From positions 62,001-126,000 of the forward strand of contig JBMNPH010000006.1 in NCBI GenBank assembly GCA_050943495.1: DNA of 64,000 nucleotides. The letters are read 5' to 3'. Shown piece after piece: positions 1 through 9,170 of the stretch. The translations under genes were made by a program, and so were the position numbers. The DNA comes from Merdivicinus sp050943495 (GTDB taxonomy: Bacteria; Bacillota; Clostridia; Oscillospirales; Ruminococcaceae). The stretch's first letter is position 1; each line of letters starts with the position of its first letter. The notes below the pieces were generated by a model. That model saw nothing but the letters and a program-made list of their open reading frames with translations, searched no databases and had not been told where the DNA came from.

Positions 1-1
1 A

Positions 2-571
2 TGTATGGCGGATCCGCTTATTCGTACCTTCATGGAACATGCTGTCATGCAGGAAATTGTACCCACCGTTCCGCTTCCACGCGAAGAGGCGGAAGCGTTT
101 GCCGCATCGGTATTTGAACGCTTTGAAAATCCCTTTGTCCGGCACGAACTGCTCTCCATTTCGCTCAACTCTGTCTCCAAATGGAAGGCAAGAGTTCTGC
201 CTTCTCTTCGTGATTCTCTGGCTGCAAATGGCAAACTTCCTGCTTTGTTGACCTTCTCCTTTGCCGCATTGCTCGCTTTCTATACCGGCACCCTTACCGC
301 AGATGGATATACGGGAAATCGCGGTGGTAATTCCTATCCGATCCGGGACGGCGCAGATATTCTGGCATTCTTTGCGGAACAGAGCGCAAAAGCTGCGGCT
401 GAATATGTGCCAGCAGTCTGCGCACGCACCGATTTCTGGGGCATGGATTTGAATGAAATCCCCGGCTTCGCCGATAGTGTAACCAGCGCATTGGATGAGA
501 TCCGCCAAAATGGAATGAAGTCGGCGGTTTCCGCCTTGTTTGAGCGGGAGGGGATTGCATGGAACAAGTAA
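2..571 (+). CDS. uxaB: Tagaturonate reductase (altronate oxidoreductase), C-terminal part
   Basis: The reading frame is open at the left edge, so only the last 189 residues are present. They resemble the helical C-terminal domain of the long-chain mannitol dehydrogenase family, which reduces tagaturonate to D-altronate with NADH in galacturonate breakdown. The NAD-binding N-terminal domain lies outside the window. The gene ends 13 bases inside the start of altronate dehydratase, the next enzyme of the pathway, and this coupling is the main reason to prefer UxaB over a mannitol or fructuronate enzyme. The substrate is therefore inferred from context. Confidence 0.7.
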   Translation, partial: CMADPLIRTFMEHAVMQEIVPTVPLPREEAEAFAASVFERFENPFVRHELLSISLNSVSKWKARVLPSLRDSLAANGKLPALLTFSFAALLAFYTGTLTADGYTGNRGGNSYPIRDGADILAFFAEQSAKAAAEYVPAVCARTDFWGMDLNEIPGFADSVTSALDEIRQNGMKSAVSALFEREGIAWNK

Positions 572-1995
572 TCCGCATCCATCCCGCCGATAATGTGGAA
601 GTTCTGCTCGTTGAACAGGATGGTATACCGGTCGGACATAAACGCGCTATTCGTGCCATCGCCAAAGGGGAACCTGTTATCAAATACGGGTATCCCATCG
701 GGGAGGCCAGCTGTGACATTGCGGCAGGCGAGTGGGTACATTCCCACAATCTGAAAACACGCCTTTCCGGTCAGTTGACCTATGCTTATCATCCGATTCC
801 CGATACCTCTTCGCCCCGGGTTCCTTGCACGTTTCAGGGATACCGGCGTTCGGACGGGAAGGTCGGTATCCGAAACGAAGTCTGGATCATTCCGACAGTC
901 GGATGCGTCAATGCCATCGCCAAGCAAATTGAGACAGAGGCACAGCAGTTCCTCACTCCCGAACTAGACGGTATTTTTGCGTACAGTCATCCGTACGGAT
1001 GCTCCCAGCTGGGGGAAGATCATCTCACAACCCAGAAAGCGCTCTGCGGCCTGATCCGCAATCCCAATGCAGGCGGTGTGCTGGTGCTCGGCCTCGGCTG
1101 TGAAAACAACCAGATCGCCGACCTCAAAAAGGTGCTGGGCGATTACGATGAAGATCGGGTCAAATTCCTCATCTGTCAGGAATGCGAGGATGAAGTCGCA
1201 GAGGCACTTCGGATTCTGAAGGATCTCTGTGCGCGTGCGTCTGGCTTCCGCCGGGAGGAATGCAGCGCTTCGGATCTGGTAATCGGTCTGAAATGCGGCG
1301 GTTCCGATGGTTTTTCGGGAATTACAGCCAATCCGCTGCTTGGCCGGTTGACCGATGCGGTGACGGCAATGGGCGGAATTTCCATTCTGACCGAAGTACC
1401 GGAGATGTTCGGTGCCGAAACGCTGCTGATGGATCGCTGTAAGGATTCGGAGACCTTTGAAAAGACAGTTTCTCTCATCAATAATTTTAAGGAATATTTC
1501 CTTTCTCACGGTCAGCCTGTCGGCGAGAATCCCTCGCCCGGTAACAAGGCGGGCGGCATTACTACCCTGGAGGAAAAATCCCTCGGATGTGTCCAAAAGG
1601 GTGGACAGGCAGCGGTAAAGGGTGTTCTCGACTACGGAGAACCGGTTCGCGAGAAGGGTCTCAATCTTCTGAAGGCGCCGGGAAATGACCTTGTCGCATC
1701 GGCGGCGCTCGCCTTCTCCGGGGCTCAGATGGTCCTCTTTACGACCGGCCGCGGCACCCCCTTTGGATGTCCGGTGCCGACCGTCAAGATTTCCAGCAAT
1801 TCAGAACTGGCAGCCAGAAAATCTAAGTGGATTGATTTTGATGCCGGAAGACTGCTCCATGGGGAATCGATGGACGATCTGGCAGAGGAATTCCTCGAGT
1901 ATATTCTGGATCTCGCATCCGGAAAGATCCGCGCCCATTCCGAAGCTTTGGATAAGCGCGATCTCGCCATCTTCAAAGACGGCGTCACCCTGTAA
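559..1995 (+). CDS. uxaA: Altronate dehydratase
   Basis: This 478-residue protein converts D-altronate to 2-keto-3-deoxygluconate. It has the UxaA family layout: a small N-terminal SAF-like domain (about residues 1-80) followed by the large catalytic domain, which starts near the GYRRSDGKVGIRNE segment and is rich in conserved Cys, His and Gly residues. Length is close to that usual for the full two-domain family. The start is preceded by GGGAGGGG at good spacing and lies inside the end of uxaB, so the two genes are one transcription unit. A strong hairpin follows the stop. Confidence 0.93.
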   Translation: MEQVIRIHPADNVEVLLVEQDGIPVGHKRAIRAIAKGEPVIKYGYPIGEASCDIAAGEWVHSHNLKTRLSGQLTYAYHPIPDTSSPRVPCTFQGYRRSDGKVGIRNEVWIIPTVGCVNAIAKQIETEAQQFLTPELDGIFAYSHPYGCSQLGEDHLTTQKALCGLIRNPNAGGVLVLGLGCENNQIADLKKVLGDYDEDRVKFLICQECEDEVAEALRILKDLCARASGFRREECSASDLVIGLKCGGSDGFSGITANPLLGRLTDAVTAMGGISILTEVPEMFGAETLLMDRCKDSETFEKTVSLINNFKEYFLSHGQPVGENPSPGNKAGGITTLEEKSLGCVQKGGQAAVKGVLDYGEPVREKGLNLLKAPGNDLVASAALAFSGAQMVLFTTGRGTPFGCPVPTVKISSNSELAARKSKWIDFDAGRLLHGESMDDLAEEFLEYILDLASGKIRAHSEALDKRDLAIFKDGVTL

Positions 1996-2024
1996 ATTTT
2001 TCAGCAATCCTACAAAATAAACTG

Positions 2025-2055
2025 CCCCGGCATTTCGAAAAATGCCGGGGTTTTC
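2025..2055. terminator. Bidirectional rho-independent terminator
   Basis: An 11-bp GC-rich stem (2025-2035 with 2040-2050) has a CGAA loop and is followed by a T tract. It separates the convergent uxaBA operon and the minus-strand flavoprotein operon. Confidence 0.85.
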
Positions 2056-2064
2056 TCTTCTGTT

Positions 2065-4032
2065 TTATTCGGCAGCTTCTCGTCTGGCGTTGTATTCATT
2101 CCAGACGTTTTCAAACCAGTCATCCGTGCGGGGTAGCGGGCGAACCGGTACAAAATCGGAAGCGAAACCATTTTCACTGAGTACGGTCTGCACCCAATCT
2201 TCCCGATGGGAATCATTGCCGGGACGATAGCAATAGGCAGCCAATTCTTTGCCTGCTTTCAGACCCGCCATTTCCACCGGCATGCCGTTCGGATCTGCAA
2301 TCAGCGCCGAACCGCGGCTGGAACAAGCATCTCCGGTTAGAGCCATTGCGGATAGCATGGCGCGTTGTACAATCAGCATGTCGCGGTTTTTGTATGCGTG
2401 TGGGATTTCCAGCGCTGATTTTGCGGTTACTTCGGTAAAGAAGTTTGCACAGCGTTCCTCCAGCTCGCCGGCCAGCTTTGCCATCTCCGATGCGGAACGG
2501 ATGTGCGCTGCGTTCAGGCTCATTGCCTTCTGCGCTTCCAGACGAGCTGCAATGACGCCCTTGCCGCTGCCCGACATCAGGCAGTCCATTTCCTCCATGG
2601 TCTTGTCAACTGCTGCAAAGCCAACTGCATCCAATTCCTCTGCGGGAACCGGTTTCTTCTTGCTGAATGCAATTTCCTCTGCTGCGCGCTGAGAACCGAC
2701 CTGCGTGGAATTGAGTGCCGATCCGCCGGGACGTGCAATACCAAAGGTGCCAGCTGCTTCACCCGCAACAAACAGCCCTTTTACGGTGCTTTCCCAGTTC
2801 ATATCGACCGCAATGCCGCCGTTGTTATGCTGGGCGCAGACCGCCACTTCCAGCGGCTCGGTCCAGAGGTCGATACCATGCGCTGCATACAGGTCGATGG
2901 CCTTCTGATTCATATGCGCCAGACGCGCAATCGGGGTTTTGAGCAGGGCATTGGAACGATCCAGGTAATGATAGGTTTCTTCCGCCAGACCGTCAAAGCC
3001 GTTTTCAAGGCCCTTAGGATCGGTGCGGAAGTCCATGTATACACGGTTGCCCTTATGGAACACCTCGTGATGGACAATGATGTCGATAATGGAGGATCCA
3101 GCAATTTTTTTGGTGTCAAACGGCCACTGATATCCTTTCAGGAAGACCATATCCAGCGCCTGTTCGGGTTTTTCAAAGTATTCAGGCAGGAATTCCCGTT
3201 CGTTTCCGTCCTTATCAACCGCAATATAGCGGGGAAGTACCTGCTGGTAGGTACCCGATACATTCCAGCGGAACTTGGTGGAGGCCAATCCGTACTGCCA
3301 CTCCTGCAGGTTGCAGCCTGCTGCACCGGCTTCCAGCGCCATGCCGCTCATACCGGTCTGGCTTTCCGGATAAACCGATGCATCATAGGCAATTGCAGGA
3401 CCGCCGGTCGCCATAATTAGCTGATTGCAGAGGAACACGGTCAGACCGCGGTCAGCTTCGGAAAGACGGTTCAGATCAATTGCCACGACCCCTTTCAGGG
3501 TATTATTTTCGGTCAGAAGCCGGATCGCCTGCATCCGGTCGTAAATTCGGATTCCTTTGCGGTTGACGGATTCTTCCAATTTCTCGGTCATGATCTTGGA
3601 GGTCAGCGGACCGCAGGAGGTCGCGCGCTGGCGCGGGTCGTGGTCGGTTTTATAGCCGACATATTCGCCGTATTTGTTGGTGGGGAAGGGAACGCCAAGA
3701 TTCACCAGCTTCATAAAGGAACGGAGAGAGCCTGCTGCTTCTGCAAGCGCCGTGTCACCATTGACGCTGCCGCCTGCAAACAGATTTTCTGCCAGCTCAT
3801 AAATGCTGTCCGCACCATCCGAGCAAAGGGAGAGCTTGTAGTAGGTCTGCTTGTCACTTCCGGTATTCCGCGACGTGCCCATCTTGACACCTTCGGTCAG
3901 GATGGCAACATCAGTCCGTCCCATATCGTAGAGGGTATCCGCCGCGTTGAAGCCTGCGCAGCCGGTTCCGATGACCAGCGTGTCCAGGGAAATGACCGCG
4001 ATTTTCTGTCCGTTCCGCTCAATGAATTTCAT
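2065..4032 (-). CDS. FAD-dependent oxidoreductase, fumarate reductase/succinate dehydrogenase flavoprotein-like
   Basis: This 655-residue protein has an N-terminal Rossmann dinucleotide motif (GTGCAG, near residue 20) and a C-terminal FAD-contact segment (GLFVAGEAAG followed by GGSALNSTQVG), as in FrdA/SdhA/NadB-type flavoproteins. No haem motif, FMN-attachment domain or secretion signal was seen, so it is probably cytoplasmic. The frame is open upstream to 4146, but AAAGGAGT sits just before the ATG at 4032, which I take as the start. It is the last gene of a three-gene minus-strand unit with an SDR and an Old Yellow Enzyme-type reductase. The substrate is unknown; an enoate-type reduction or a hydroxy-acid oxidation would fit the fold. 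Confidence 0.75.
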   Translation of the reverse strand: MKFIERNGQKIAVISLDTLVIGTGCAGFNAADTLYDMGRTDVAILTEGVKMGTSRNTGSDKQTYYKLSLCSDGADSIYELAENLFAGGSVNGDTALAEAAGSLRSFMKLVNLGVPFPTNKYGEYVGYKTDHDPRQRATSCGPLTSKIMTEKLEESVNRKGIRIYDRMQAIRLLTENNTLKGVVAIDLNRLSEADRGLTVFLCNQLIMATGGPAIAYDASVYPESQTGMSGMALEAGAAGCNLQEWQYGLASTKFRWNVSGTYQQVLPRYIAVDKDGNEREFLPEYFEKPEQALDMVFLKGYQWPFDTKKIAGSSIIDIIVHHEVFHKGNRVYMDFRTDPKGLENGFDGLAEETYHYLDRSNALLKTPIARLAHMNQKAIDLYAAHGIDLWTEPLEVAVCAQHNNGGIAVDMNWESTVKGLFVAGEAAGTFGIARPGGSALNSTQVGSQRAAEEIAFSKKKPVPAEELDAVGFAAVDKTMEEMDCLMSGSGKGVIAARLEAQKAMSLNAAHIRSASEMAKLAGELEERCANFFTEVTAKSALEIPHAYKNRDMLIVQRAMLSAMALTGDACSSRGSALIADPNGMPVEMAGLKAGKELAAYCYRPGNDSHREDWVQTVLSENGFASDFVPVRPLPRTDDWFENVWNEYNARREAAE

Positions 4033-4111
4033 ATCGATACTCCTTTTGAATAGCACAATACCGCAAGGACAGGCGTGCTGCCCTTGCGGTCCGGCAATAC
4101 AGGTTTGTTGT

Positions 4112-4882
4112 TTACAGTCTCTGGATGTGGAAGCCGCCGTCTGCATTCAAGACGGTACCGGTGCCGAAGTCGAGCAGGCCGGTGCAGGCTGCTGATACGC
4201 AGTTTGCGACATCTTCCGGCTGACCAAAGCGGCGAATCGGGGTGACGCCTTCTGCAATCATCTTCTCATATTTTTCATGGACAACGGTAGTCATATCGGT
4301 TGCGATGATGCCCGGACGAACTTCGAATACCGGGATACCTTTGTCGGCAAGCTCATCCGCAAACAGCTTGGTAACCATAGCAATTCCTGCCTTGGAAATG
4401 CAGTATTCACCTCTGGATACCGAAGAGGTATAAGCCGACATCGAGGAAATATTTACAATACGGGGGCTGTATTCAGGCAGATTCTTCTCTTTGCAGGCCA
4501 GCATCCGGTTAGCAGCGCCCTGGCACATGAAGAAGGTTCCCTCGCAGTTGATCCGCATGAGGCGCTCGAAGCTTTCCGGATTGGTTTCCAGAATGTTCAG
4601 GCGAACTGCGCACGCAACACCTGCGTTGTTGACCAGAACGTCAATCCGGCCGTATTTTTCCAGTACTGCATCCAGCAGCGCATCGCGGTCAGCAGGTTTG
4701 GAAATATCGCAGCGGAAATAGCAAGCTTCTCCGTTTTTGTTCAGCTCTGCCAGAAGATCTGCTACTTCGCTCTCCTCGACAACGTCGCAGAGAACGCCGA
4801 CATATCCGTCCGACATCAGTTTTTTGATGATGGCAAGGCCAATTCCGCGCCGGGATCCGGTTACAATTGCGATTTTTTTCAT
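4112..4882 (-). CDS. Short-chain dehydrogenase/reductase (3-oxoacyl-ACP reductase-like)
   Basis: This 256-residue classical SDR has the cofactor motif TGSRRGIG near the N terminus, the NNAG motif, the active-site Ser in NISSM, the YCISKAG catalytic Tyr/Lys pair and the PG motif after it. Such enzymes oxidise or reduce alcohol/ketone pairs with NAD(P). GGAGTG precedes the ATG at 4882; an alternative upstream start at 4903 lacks a good ribosome site. It lies between the FMN reductase and the FAD flavoprotein on the same strand, so it probably works on the same unknown metabolite and not in fatty-acid synthesis. Confidence 0.85.
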   Translation of the reverse strand: MKKIAIVTGSRRGIGLAIIKKLMSDGYVGVLCDVVEESEVADLLAELNKNGEACYFRCDISKPADRDALLDAVLEKYGRIDVLVNNAGVACAVRLNILETNPESFERLMRINCEGTFFMCQGAANRMLACKEKNLPEYSPRIVNISSMSAYTSSVSRGEYCISKAGIAMVTKLFADELADKGIPVFEVRPGIIATDMTTVVHEKYEKMIAEGVTPIRRFGQPEDVANCVSAACTGLLDFGTGTVLNADGGFHIQRL

Positions 4883-4920
4883 GATAAACACTCCTTCAAT
4901 CAAATAGTCAAGCTAACGTT

Positions 4921-6246
4921 TTATACGCGCGCTTCCTGTCCTTTTACTACATCTTGATACAATTTCGTATAAACTTTATCGCGAACCACGCAGCCAGCTG
5001 TTGACGCATATCGCATCAACTGGGTGCATTTACCGCAGGCAATGCAGCACTGCTTGGGATCTAGTCCTTTGCCGGTGAGAATATCCTCTGCAAAGGTTGG
5101 GTAGGCAAATGCCATCCGTCCGAATCCTGCCATTTTATAGTAGCCCTGCTCAATGGCGCCGCTTACCATCTGAGGCGAGAACTGGCGCATATAGGTAACG
5201 CCCGATCCGATTAGGGTTAGATCCGGATAGGCATCCTGGATCTGCTTGGTGCAGTCAAGAATCCGTGCGACGCCGACCAGCGGACTTTCCGGAAGTTCAT
5301 AAGGCTGGATATCTGCCGGACGGTTAACATGCGGGTTGAAATAGGGGTTGCCGATTGTGATATCGAGCAGATTGATGCCCAGTTCTTTGTGGAGAATGCC
5401 GATCAGCTTCTTCGGCTCGGTCATATCCGGGGTGATGCCGTCTTTTTCATTGACACCGAAACCGTAGGGATAGGGGAATCCGTCGTAAATATTCAGGCGG
5501 GAAGTAACCAGAAATCCGCTGCTGACCGATGCTTTCGCATTGGCAATGCTTTCCCGGAGGTAGCGGGTACGATTTTCAAAGCTGCCGCCGAATTCGCCCG
5601 GGCGATTGTAGGCGGAAAGTAATTCGCTGCCCAGATACCGATGGCAGGACTTGATATCTACGCCGTCAAATCCGGCTAATTCTGCCTCATGCGCTGCTTC
5701 GCCGTAGCGCTCGATGATGCGTTTAATGTAATCATCGCTGACAATCCGATCGGATGAAATCGGTTTGTCCTTTTCAAAAATCGGATTATTATAGGCAATC
5801 AGCGGTGCGGGGGTTCCGTGCGGCTTACTGTAACGTCCCGAGTGGGTCGCCTGCATGATGATTTTTGGCGCATATCCGAATTTTTTCATCGAGAGTTCCC
5901 GAATGCGTTCGTTCATTGCTTTATATGCGTCGATATTTTCTTTGTGGATCCACAGCTGACGTGGATTGGCGCGGCCTTCTTCAAAAATAGCCGTCGCTTC
6001 CTCCCAGACCAATCCGGCCCCGCTTTCCGCGAACCGGTCGTAACGACGCAGTGTTAATTCGTCCGGCTTTCCGTCTGCGGTTCCGTCGCAGCCTTCCATC
6101 GGCTGAATTGCAATCCGGTTGGGAAAGGTGATTCCGTCTACTGTAACGGCTTCCTTCAATATTGCGGTGTTTTCGGAAAAAGGCAAAGTGACTTGCTCTT
6201 TTTCTGCTTCGGCGCGAATTTCATCAATCGACTTATAATGAAACAT
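4921..6246 (-). CDS. NADH:flavin oxidoreductase, Old Yellow Enzyme family, with Fe-S motif
   Basis: The 441-residue protein is an FMN-binding TIM barrel of the enoate reductase/2,4-dienoyl-CoA reductase type, with QATHSGRY as the usual Q..H.GR active-site strand. Near the C terminus it keeps four cysteines (401, 404, 407, 419; CxxCxxC then C) that match the 4Fe-4S site of 2,4-dienoyl-CoA reductase and BaiCD/BaiH-type enzymes. It stops there, without the C-terminal FAD/NADPH domains of those enzymes, so electrons must come from a partner. It is the first gene of the minus-strand unit; GGAGGG precedes the ATG. It probably reduces an activated C=C bond; the substrate is unknown. Confidence 0.8.
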   Translation of the reverse strand: MFHYKSIDEIRAEAEKEQVTLPFSENTAILKEAVTVDGITFPNRIAIQPMEGCDGTADGKPDELTLRRYDRFAESGAGLVWEEATAIFEEGRANPRQLWIHKENIDAYKAMNERIRELSMKKFGYAPKIIMQATHSGRYSKPHGTPAPLIAYNNPIFEKDKPISSDRIVSDDYIKRIIERYGEAAHEAELAGFDGVDIKSCHRYLGSELLSAYNRPGEFGGSFENRTRYLRESIANAKASVSSGFLVTSRLNIYDGFPYPYGFGVNEKDGITPDMTEPKKLIGILHKELGINLLDITIGNPYFNPHVNRPADIQPYELPESPLVGVARILDCTKQIQDAYPDLTLIGSGVTYMRQFSPQMVSGAIEQGYYKMAGFGRMAFAYPTFAEDILTGKGLDPKQCCIACGKCTQLMRYASTAGCVVRDKVYTKLYQDVVKGQEARV

Positions 6247-6394
6247 GCCGATTCCCTCCTTTTTCTTTTGGCCACTCTTTTTTCAGTGTTCCTTGTGAGA
6301 GCCATCCAAATTTTTTGTCAAAAGGCATTGTTTTTTCCATTACTTTTATGATAAAATAAATTCGGATGAATTTGTAGGCTTTGCTTTGGATTTT

Positions 6395-6454
6395 CTATGT
6401 AAAATTTGCTTTTCTTTTCCTTTTTTCGCCTCCGAAAAGTCAAATTTTACATAG
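6395..6454. promoter_or_regulatory. Perfect 14-bp inverted repeat in the divergent control region
   Basis: CTATGTAAAATTTG at 6395-6408 is exactly repeated in inverse at 6441-6454, 32 bases apart and 46 bp centre to centre. It lies between the divergent minus-strand redox operon and the plus-strand isomerase-dehydrogenase-araC operon. A dimeric or looping regulator, most simply the AraC protein at 8325, could bind the two arms. The arms could also form a leader hairpin in the plus-strand transcript. Confidence 0.55.
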
Positions 6455-6529
6455 CTTCCCGCAAAAAATGCCAACATTTCCACTCCCGTTCGGGGTATTA
6501 TGAAGAAAATGCAGGAAAGGATGAGTTTT

Positions 6530-7294
6530 ATGAACCACATGAGAACAGGTTTGACTTCCGTGACCTTCCGCAAAAAAAGTGTGGATGAGATCATCGCTAT
6601 GGCAAAAAAAGCCGGCCTGACCGGAATTGAATGGGGCGGCGATGTCCATGTCCCTGCCGGAGATGTTGAAACAGCTGCTCTGACTGCCCGCAAAACCCGT
6701 GAGGCAGGGTTGGAGGTTTTATCGTACGGTTCTTACTTCCGCGGCGATGAGGGTGAAGATTTTGCACCAGTCCTGGCATCCGCAAAGGCTCTCGGCGCTC
6801 CAGTTATTCGCGTCTGGGCCGGACGCAAAACCTTTGAGGAAAGTTCTCCCGAAGAAATTGATGCTCTTGCTGCTCGTTTCCGTGAAGCCGCAGAGGCTGC
6901 TAAAGAAGAGGGAATTGCCCTTGCATTTGAATACCATCGCAATACCGCTACCCAAACCATCAGCGGTGCCCTTTCCATGCTCAAAGCCGTACGCGACGGC
7001 AATATGTTCTGCTACTGGCAGCCGAATCCCGATATTTCCCATGAGGAACAGCTCGGGGAAATTGATGCCATCCTCCCGTTCCTTCAGAATATCCATGTTT
7101 TTTGCTGGACCGGTAAAAATGAACGTCATCTCCTCGTCGAGGGGATCAGCCGCTGGACCGATTACCTCAATCACATTCGTGAAGGCGGGAAAAATCACGA
7201 TCTGATTCTTGAATTTGTACTCGATGACAGCGATGATGCCTTCTATCAGGATGCCCGCACCCTGCAGAATCTGCTCGCCGATCTCGGACTTTAA
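6530..7294 (+). CDS. Sugar phosphate isomerase/epimerase family TIM-barrel protein
   Basis: A 254-residue protein of the xylose isomerase-like TIM-barrel superfamily (AP endonuclease 2 fold). Metal-site residues of this family are visible in the strand motifs GIEWGGDVH, LAFEYHRN and the late LILEFVLDD. The family includes epimerases, isomerases, dehydratases and some lyases, so the reaction cannot be named. AGGAAAGG at 6513-6520 sits nine bases before the ATG at 6530, which favours this start over 6500 or 6521. The hydroxyacid dehydrogenase starts 15 bases downstream, so the two are co-transcribed. Confidence 0.75.
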   Translation: MNHMRTGLTSVTFRKKSVDEIIAMAKKAGLTGIEWGGDVHVPAGDVETAALTARKTREAGLEVLSYGSYFRGDEGEDFAPVLASAKALGAPVIRVWAGRKTFEESSPEEIDALAARFREAAEAAKEEGIALAFEYHRNTATQTISGALSMLKAVRDGNMFCYWQPNPDISHEEQLGEIDAILPFLQNIHVFCWTGKNERHLLVEGISRWTDYLNHIREGGKNHDLILEFVLDDSDDAFYQDARTLQNLLADLGL

Positions 7295-7309
7295 TGGAGG
7301 TTGTGAATT

Positions 7310-8320
7310 ATGAATGTCAAAGCTGCTTTTATTAACAATAATAAACAAAACCGTATTTTTGATGCCTTTGACGAGGCTACGGTTGCCAGACTTTCCGAAA
7401 CGCTGGAACTTCCCCGTGAAGTCATTCTTGCTGATCAGTTGGAACAGCATCGGGAATATCTCTCGGATGTTACATACCTTTTCTCCACATGGGGAATGCC
7501 TGCTCTTACCGAAGAGCAGATTCGGGAATACCTCCCGAATCTGAAAGCCGTTTTCTATGCGGCCGGTTCGGTTCAGGGATTTGCGCGCCCCTTCCTCAAC
7601 TGCGGCGTCAAAGTTTTCAGTGCCTGGGCTGCTAATGCCGTTCCGGTTGCCGAATATACCGTCGCCCAGATTATCCTTTCCGGCAAGGGATTTTTCCAGG
7701 GCCTCCGCCGTCAAGAAAAAGACGGCAGAGCTGCTTTTAAGGCATACAGCGACTCCTTCCCCTGCAACTACAATACCAAAATTGGTATTCTCGGTGCCGG
7801 AATGATTGGCTCTCTCGTCCTTAATATGCTCAAAGCCTACCATTTTGAAACCTTCGTTTTTGATCCCTTTGCCAGTGATGAGAAAATTGCTGCCCTCGGT
7901 GCAAAACGCGCTTCTTTGGAGGAGATTTTCTCAGAGTGCCAGACCATCTCCTGCCATATCGCAAATCTTCCCACCACCCAGAAAATGCTGAAGTATGAGC
8001 ATTTCTCCCGCATGAAGAAAAATGCCACCTTTATCAATACCGGTCGTGGCGCCCAGGTCGTGGAAGAGGATCTTATCCGTGCTCTCCAGGAAGAGCCTGA
8101 TCGCACTGCCCTCCTCGATGTTACCTTCCCGGAACCGCCCGAAGCGGACAGCCCTTTCTGGACCATGCAGAATGTCATTCTGACCCCTCATATTGCCGGA
8201 AGCATGAACAACGAGATTGCCCGCATGGGATCTTTCATGACCGAGGAATATGAAGCCCTGGCTGCCGGTAAACCTTGCCGTTACGAGGTTTCCATGAAGA
8301 TGCTCGAAACAATGGCCTGA
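7310..8320 (+). CDS. D-isomer-specific 2-hydroxyacid dehydrogenase family protein
   Basis: This 336-residue NAD-dependent oxidoreductase shows the GILGAGMIG Rossmann motif, the INTGRGAQVVEEDL segment that carries the catalytic Arg region, and the TPHIAG motif with the catalytic His. Length fits the family. It would interconvert a 2-hydroxy acid and a 2-keto acid. GGAGG precedes the start, and it sits between the TIM-barrel protein and the AraC regulator. The spacing points to one operon for turnover of a sugar acid or cyclic hydroxy acid. The substrate is unknown. Confidence 0.85.
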   Translation: MNVKAAFINNNKQNRIFDAFDEATVARLSETLELPREVILADQLEQHREYLSDVTYLFSTWGMPALTEEQIREYLPNLKAVFYAAGSVQGFARPFLNCGVKVFSAWAANAVPVAEYTVAQIILSGKGFFQGLRRQEKDGRAAFKAYSDSFPCNYNTKIGILGAGMIGSLVLNMLKAYHFETFVFDPFASDEKIAALGAKRASLEEIFSECQTISCHIANLPTTQKMLKYEHFSRMKKNATFINTGRGAQVVEEDLIRALQEEPDRTALLDVTFPEPPEADSPFWTMQNVILTPHIAGSMNNEIARMGSFMTEEYEALAAGKPCRYEVSMKMLETMA

Positions 8321-8324
8321 CAGT

Positions 8325-9170
8325 ATGAATTCTCCTTTGATTTCTCAGCTCCGTTACAGCGAAACCAGCCAGTCTCAGCATAGCCATTTCCACCTTTCCT
8401 GCGAAATGGTATTTGTGGTGGACGGACAGGCAGAATTCTGCATCGATGGCCATTCCTATCTGGCACAGAAAAATTCGATTGTCTTTATCAGCAGTTACGA
8501 ACAGCATGAAGTGCATGTTTTACAGCATCCATATCACCGATACTTTGCGATGGTACAGGCTGCGGAATTGGAACGTGCCCTGCCTTCTTCCGCGCTGCCG
8601 GGAATTTTTAAAAATCGTCCCGCCGGCTTTTCCCACTGCGTTTCCCTCGATTCCTTTCACGAGGAACCAGAACGCCTTTTTGCTGCCCTCTGCCGGGAGG
8701 CTTCCGCTAACAGCCCTTATGCGGAACAGATGGTCAAAACACTTCTCGAACAGATCCTGATTTTGGTTTATCGGGCCTGCCCCCAGAATTTTGCTTCCTG
8801 GGAGAACAGTTCCAGCAGCAGGGTCCGCGAAATCCAGCAATATATTGAGCAGCATTTTACCGAGGAAATCCGCATTTCGGAACTCGCCGAGCGGTTTTTT
8901 GTCAATCACTGCTATCTCACCCATATTTTTAAAGAACAGGTTGGATATAGTCCCAAACAGTATATTCTACTGAATCGTCTTTCCTATGCCAAGGAACTTC
9001 TCGAGACTTCCAGTTTGCAGGTCTCCCAGATCGCGTATCAATGCGGGTTCGGTGATACCAACAATTTTATTCGCGCTTTCCGGGAATGGTTTGGTCTCGC
9101 GCCTAATCAATACCGGCAGGCCAAGGAACGGCGTCAACAGGGCAAACCTGACTTTACGGTAAATTATTAA
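8325..9170 (+). CDS. AraC-family transcriptional regulator with N-terminal cupin
   Basis: The 281-residue protein has a cupin-type effector domain (about residues 15-85, with HSHFH and QHEVH pairs) and a C-terminal AraC double helix-turn-helix (about 175-275), including the typical IAYQCGFGDTNNFIRAFRE segment. It starts four bases after the dehydrogenase stop without a clear ribosome site, so it is probably translated by coupling. It very likely senses the sugar-type substrate of the flanking cluster and controls the divergent region, where a perfect 14-bp inverted repeat lies. Confidence 0.9.
   Translation: MNSPLISQLRYSETSQSQHSHFHLSCEMVFVVDGQAEFCIDGHSYLAQKNSIVFISSYEQHEVHVLQHPYHRYFAMVQAAELERALPSSALPGIFKNRPAGFSHCVSLDSFHEEPERLFAALCREASANSPYAEQMVKTLLEQILILVYRACPQNFASWENSSSSRVREIQQYIEQHFTEEIRISELAERFFVNHCYLTHIFKEQVGYSPKQYILLNRLSYAKELLETSSLQVSQIAYQCGFGDTNNFIRAFREWFGLAPNQYRQAKERRQQGKPDFTVNY

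Noticed and set aside
4033..4146. N-terminal extension of the FAD flavoprotein
   Set aside because: The extension runs through the ribosome site of the ATG at 4032 and has a composition unlike the protein.
6719..7843. A 374-codon open frame on the minus strand
   Set aside because: It is the complement of the TIM-barrel and dehydrogenase genes, which have clear motifs and ribosome sites.
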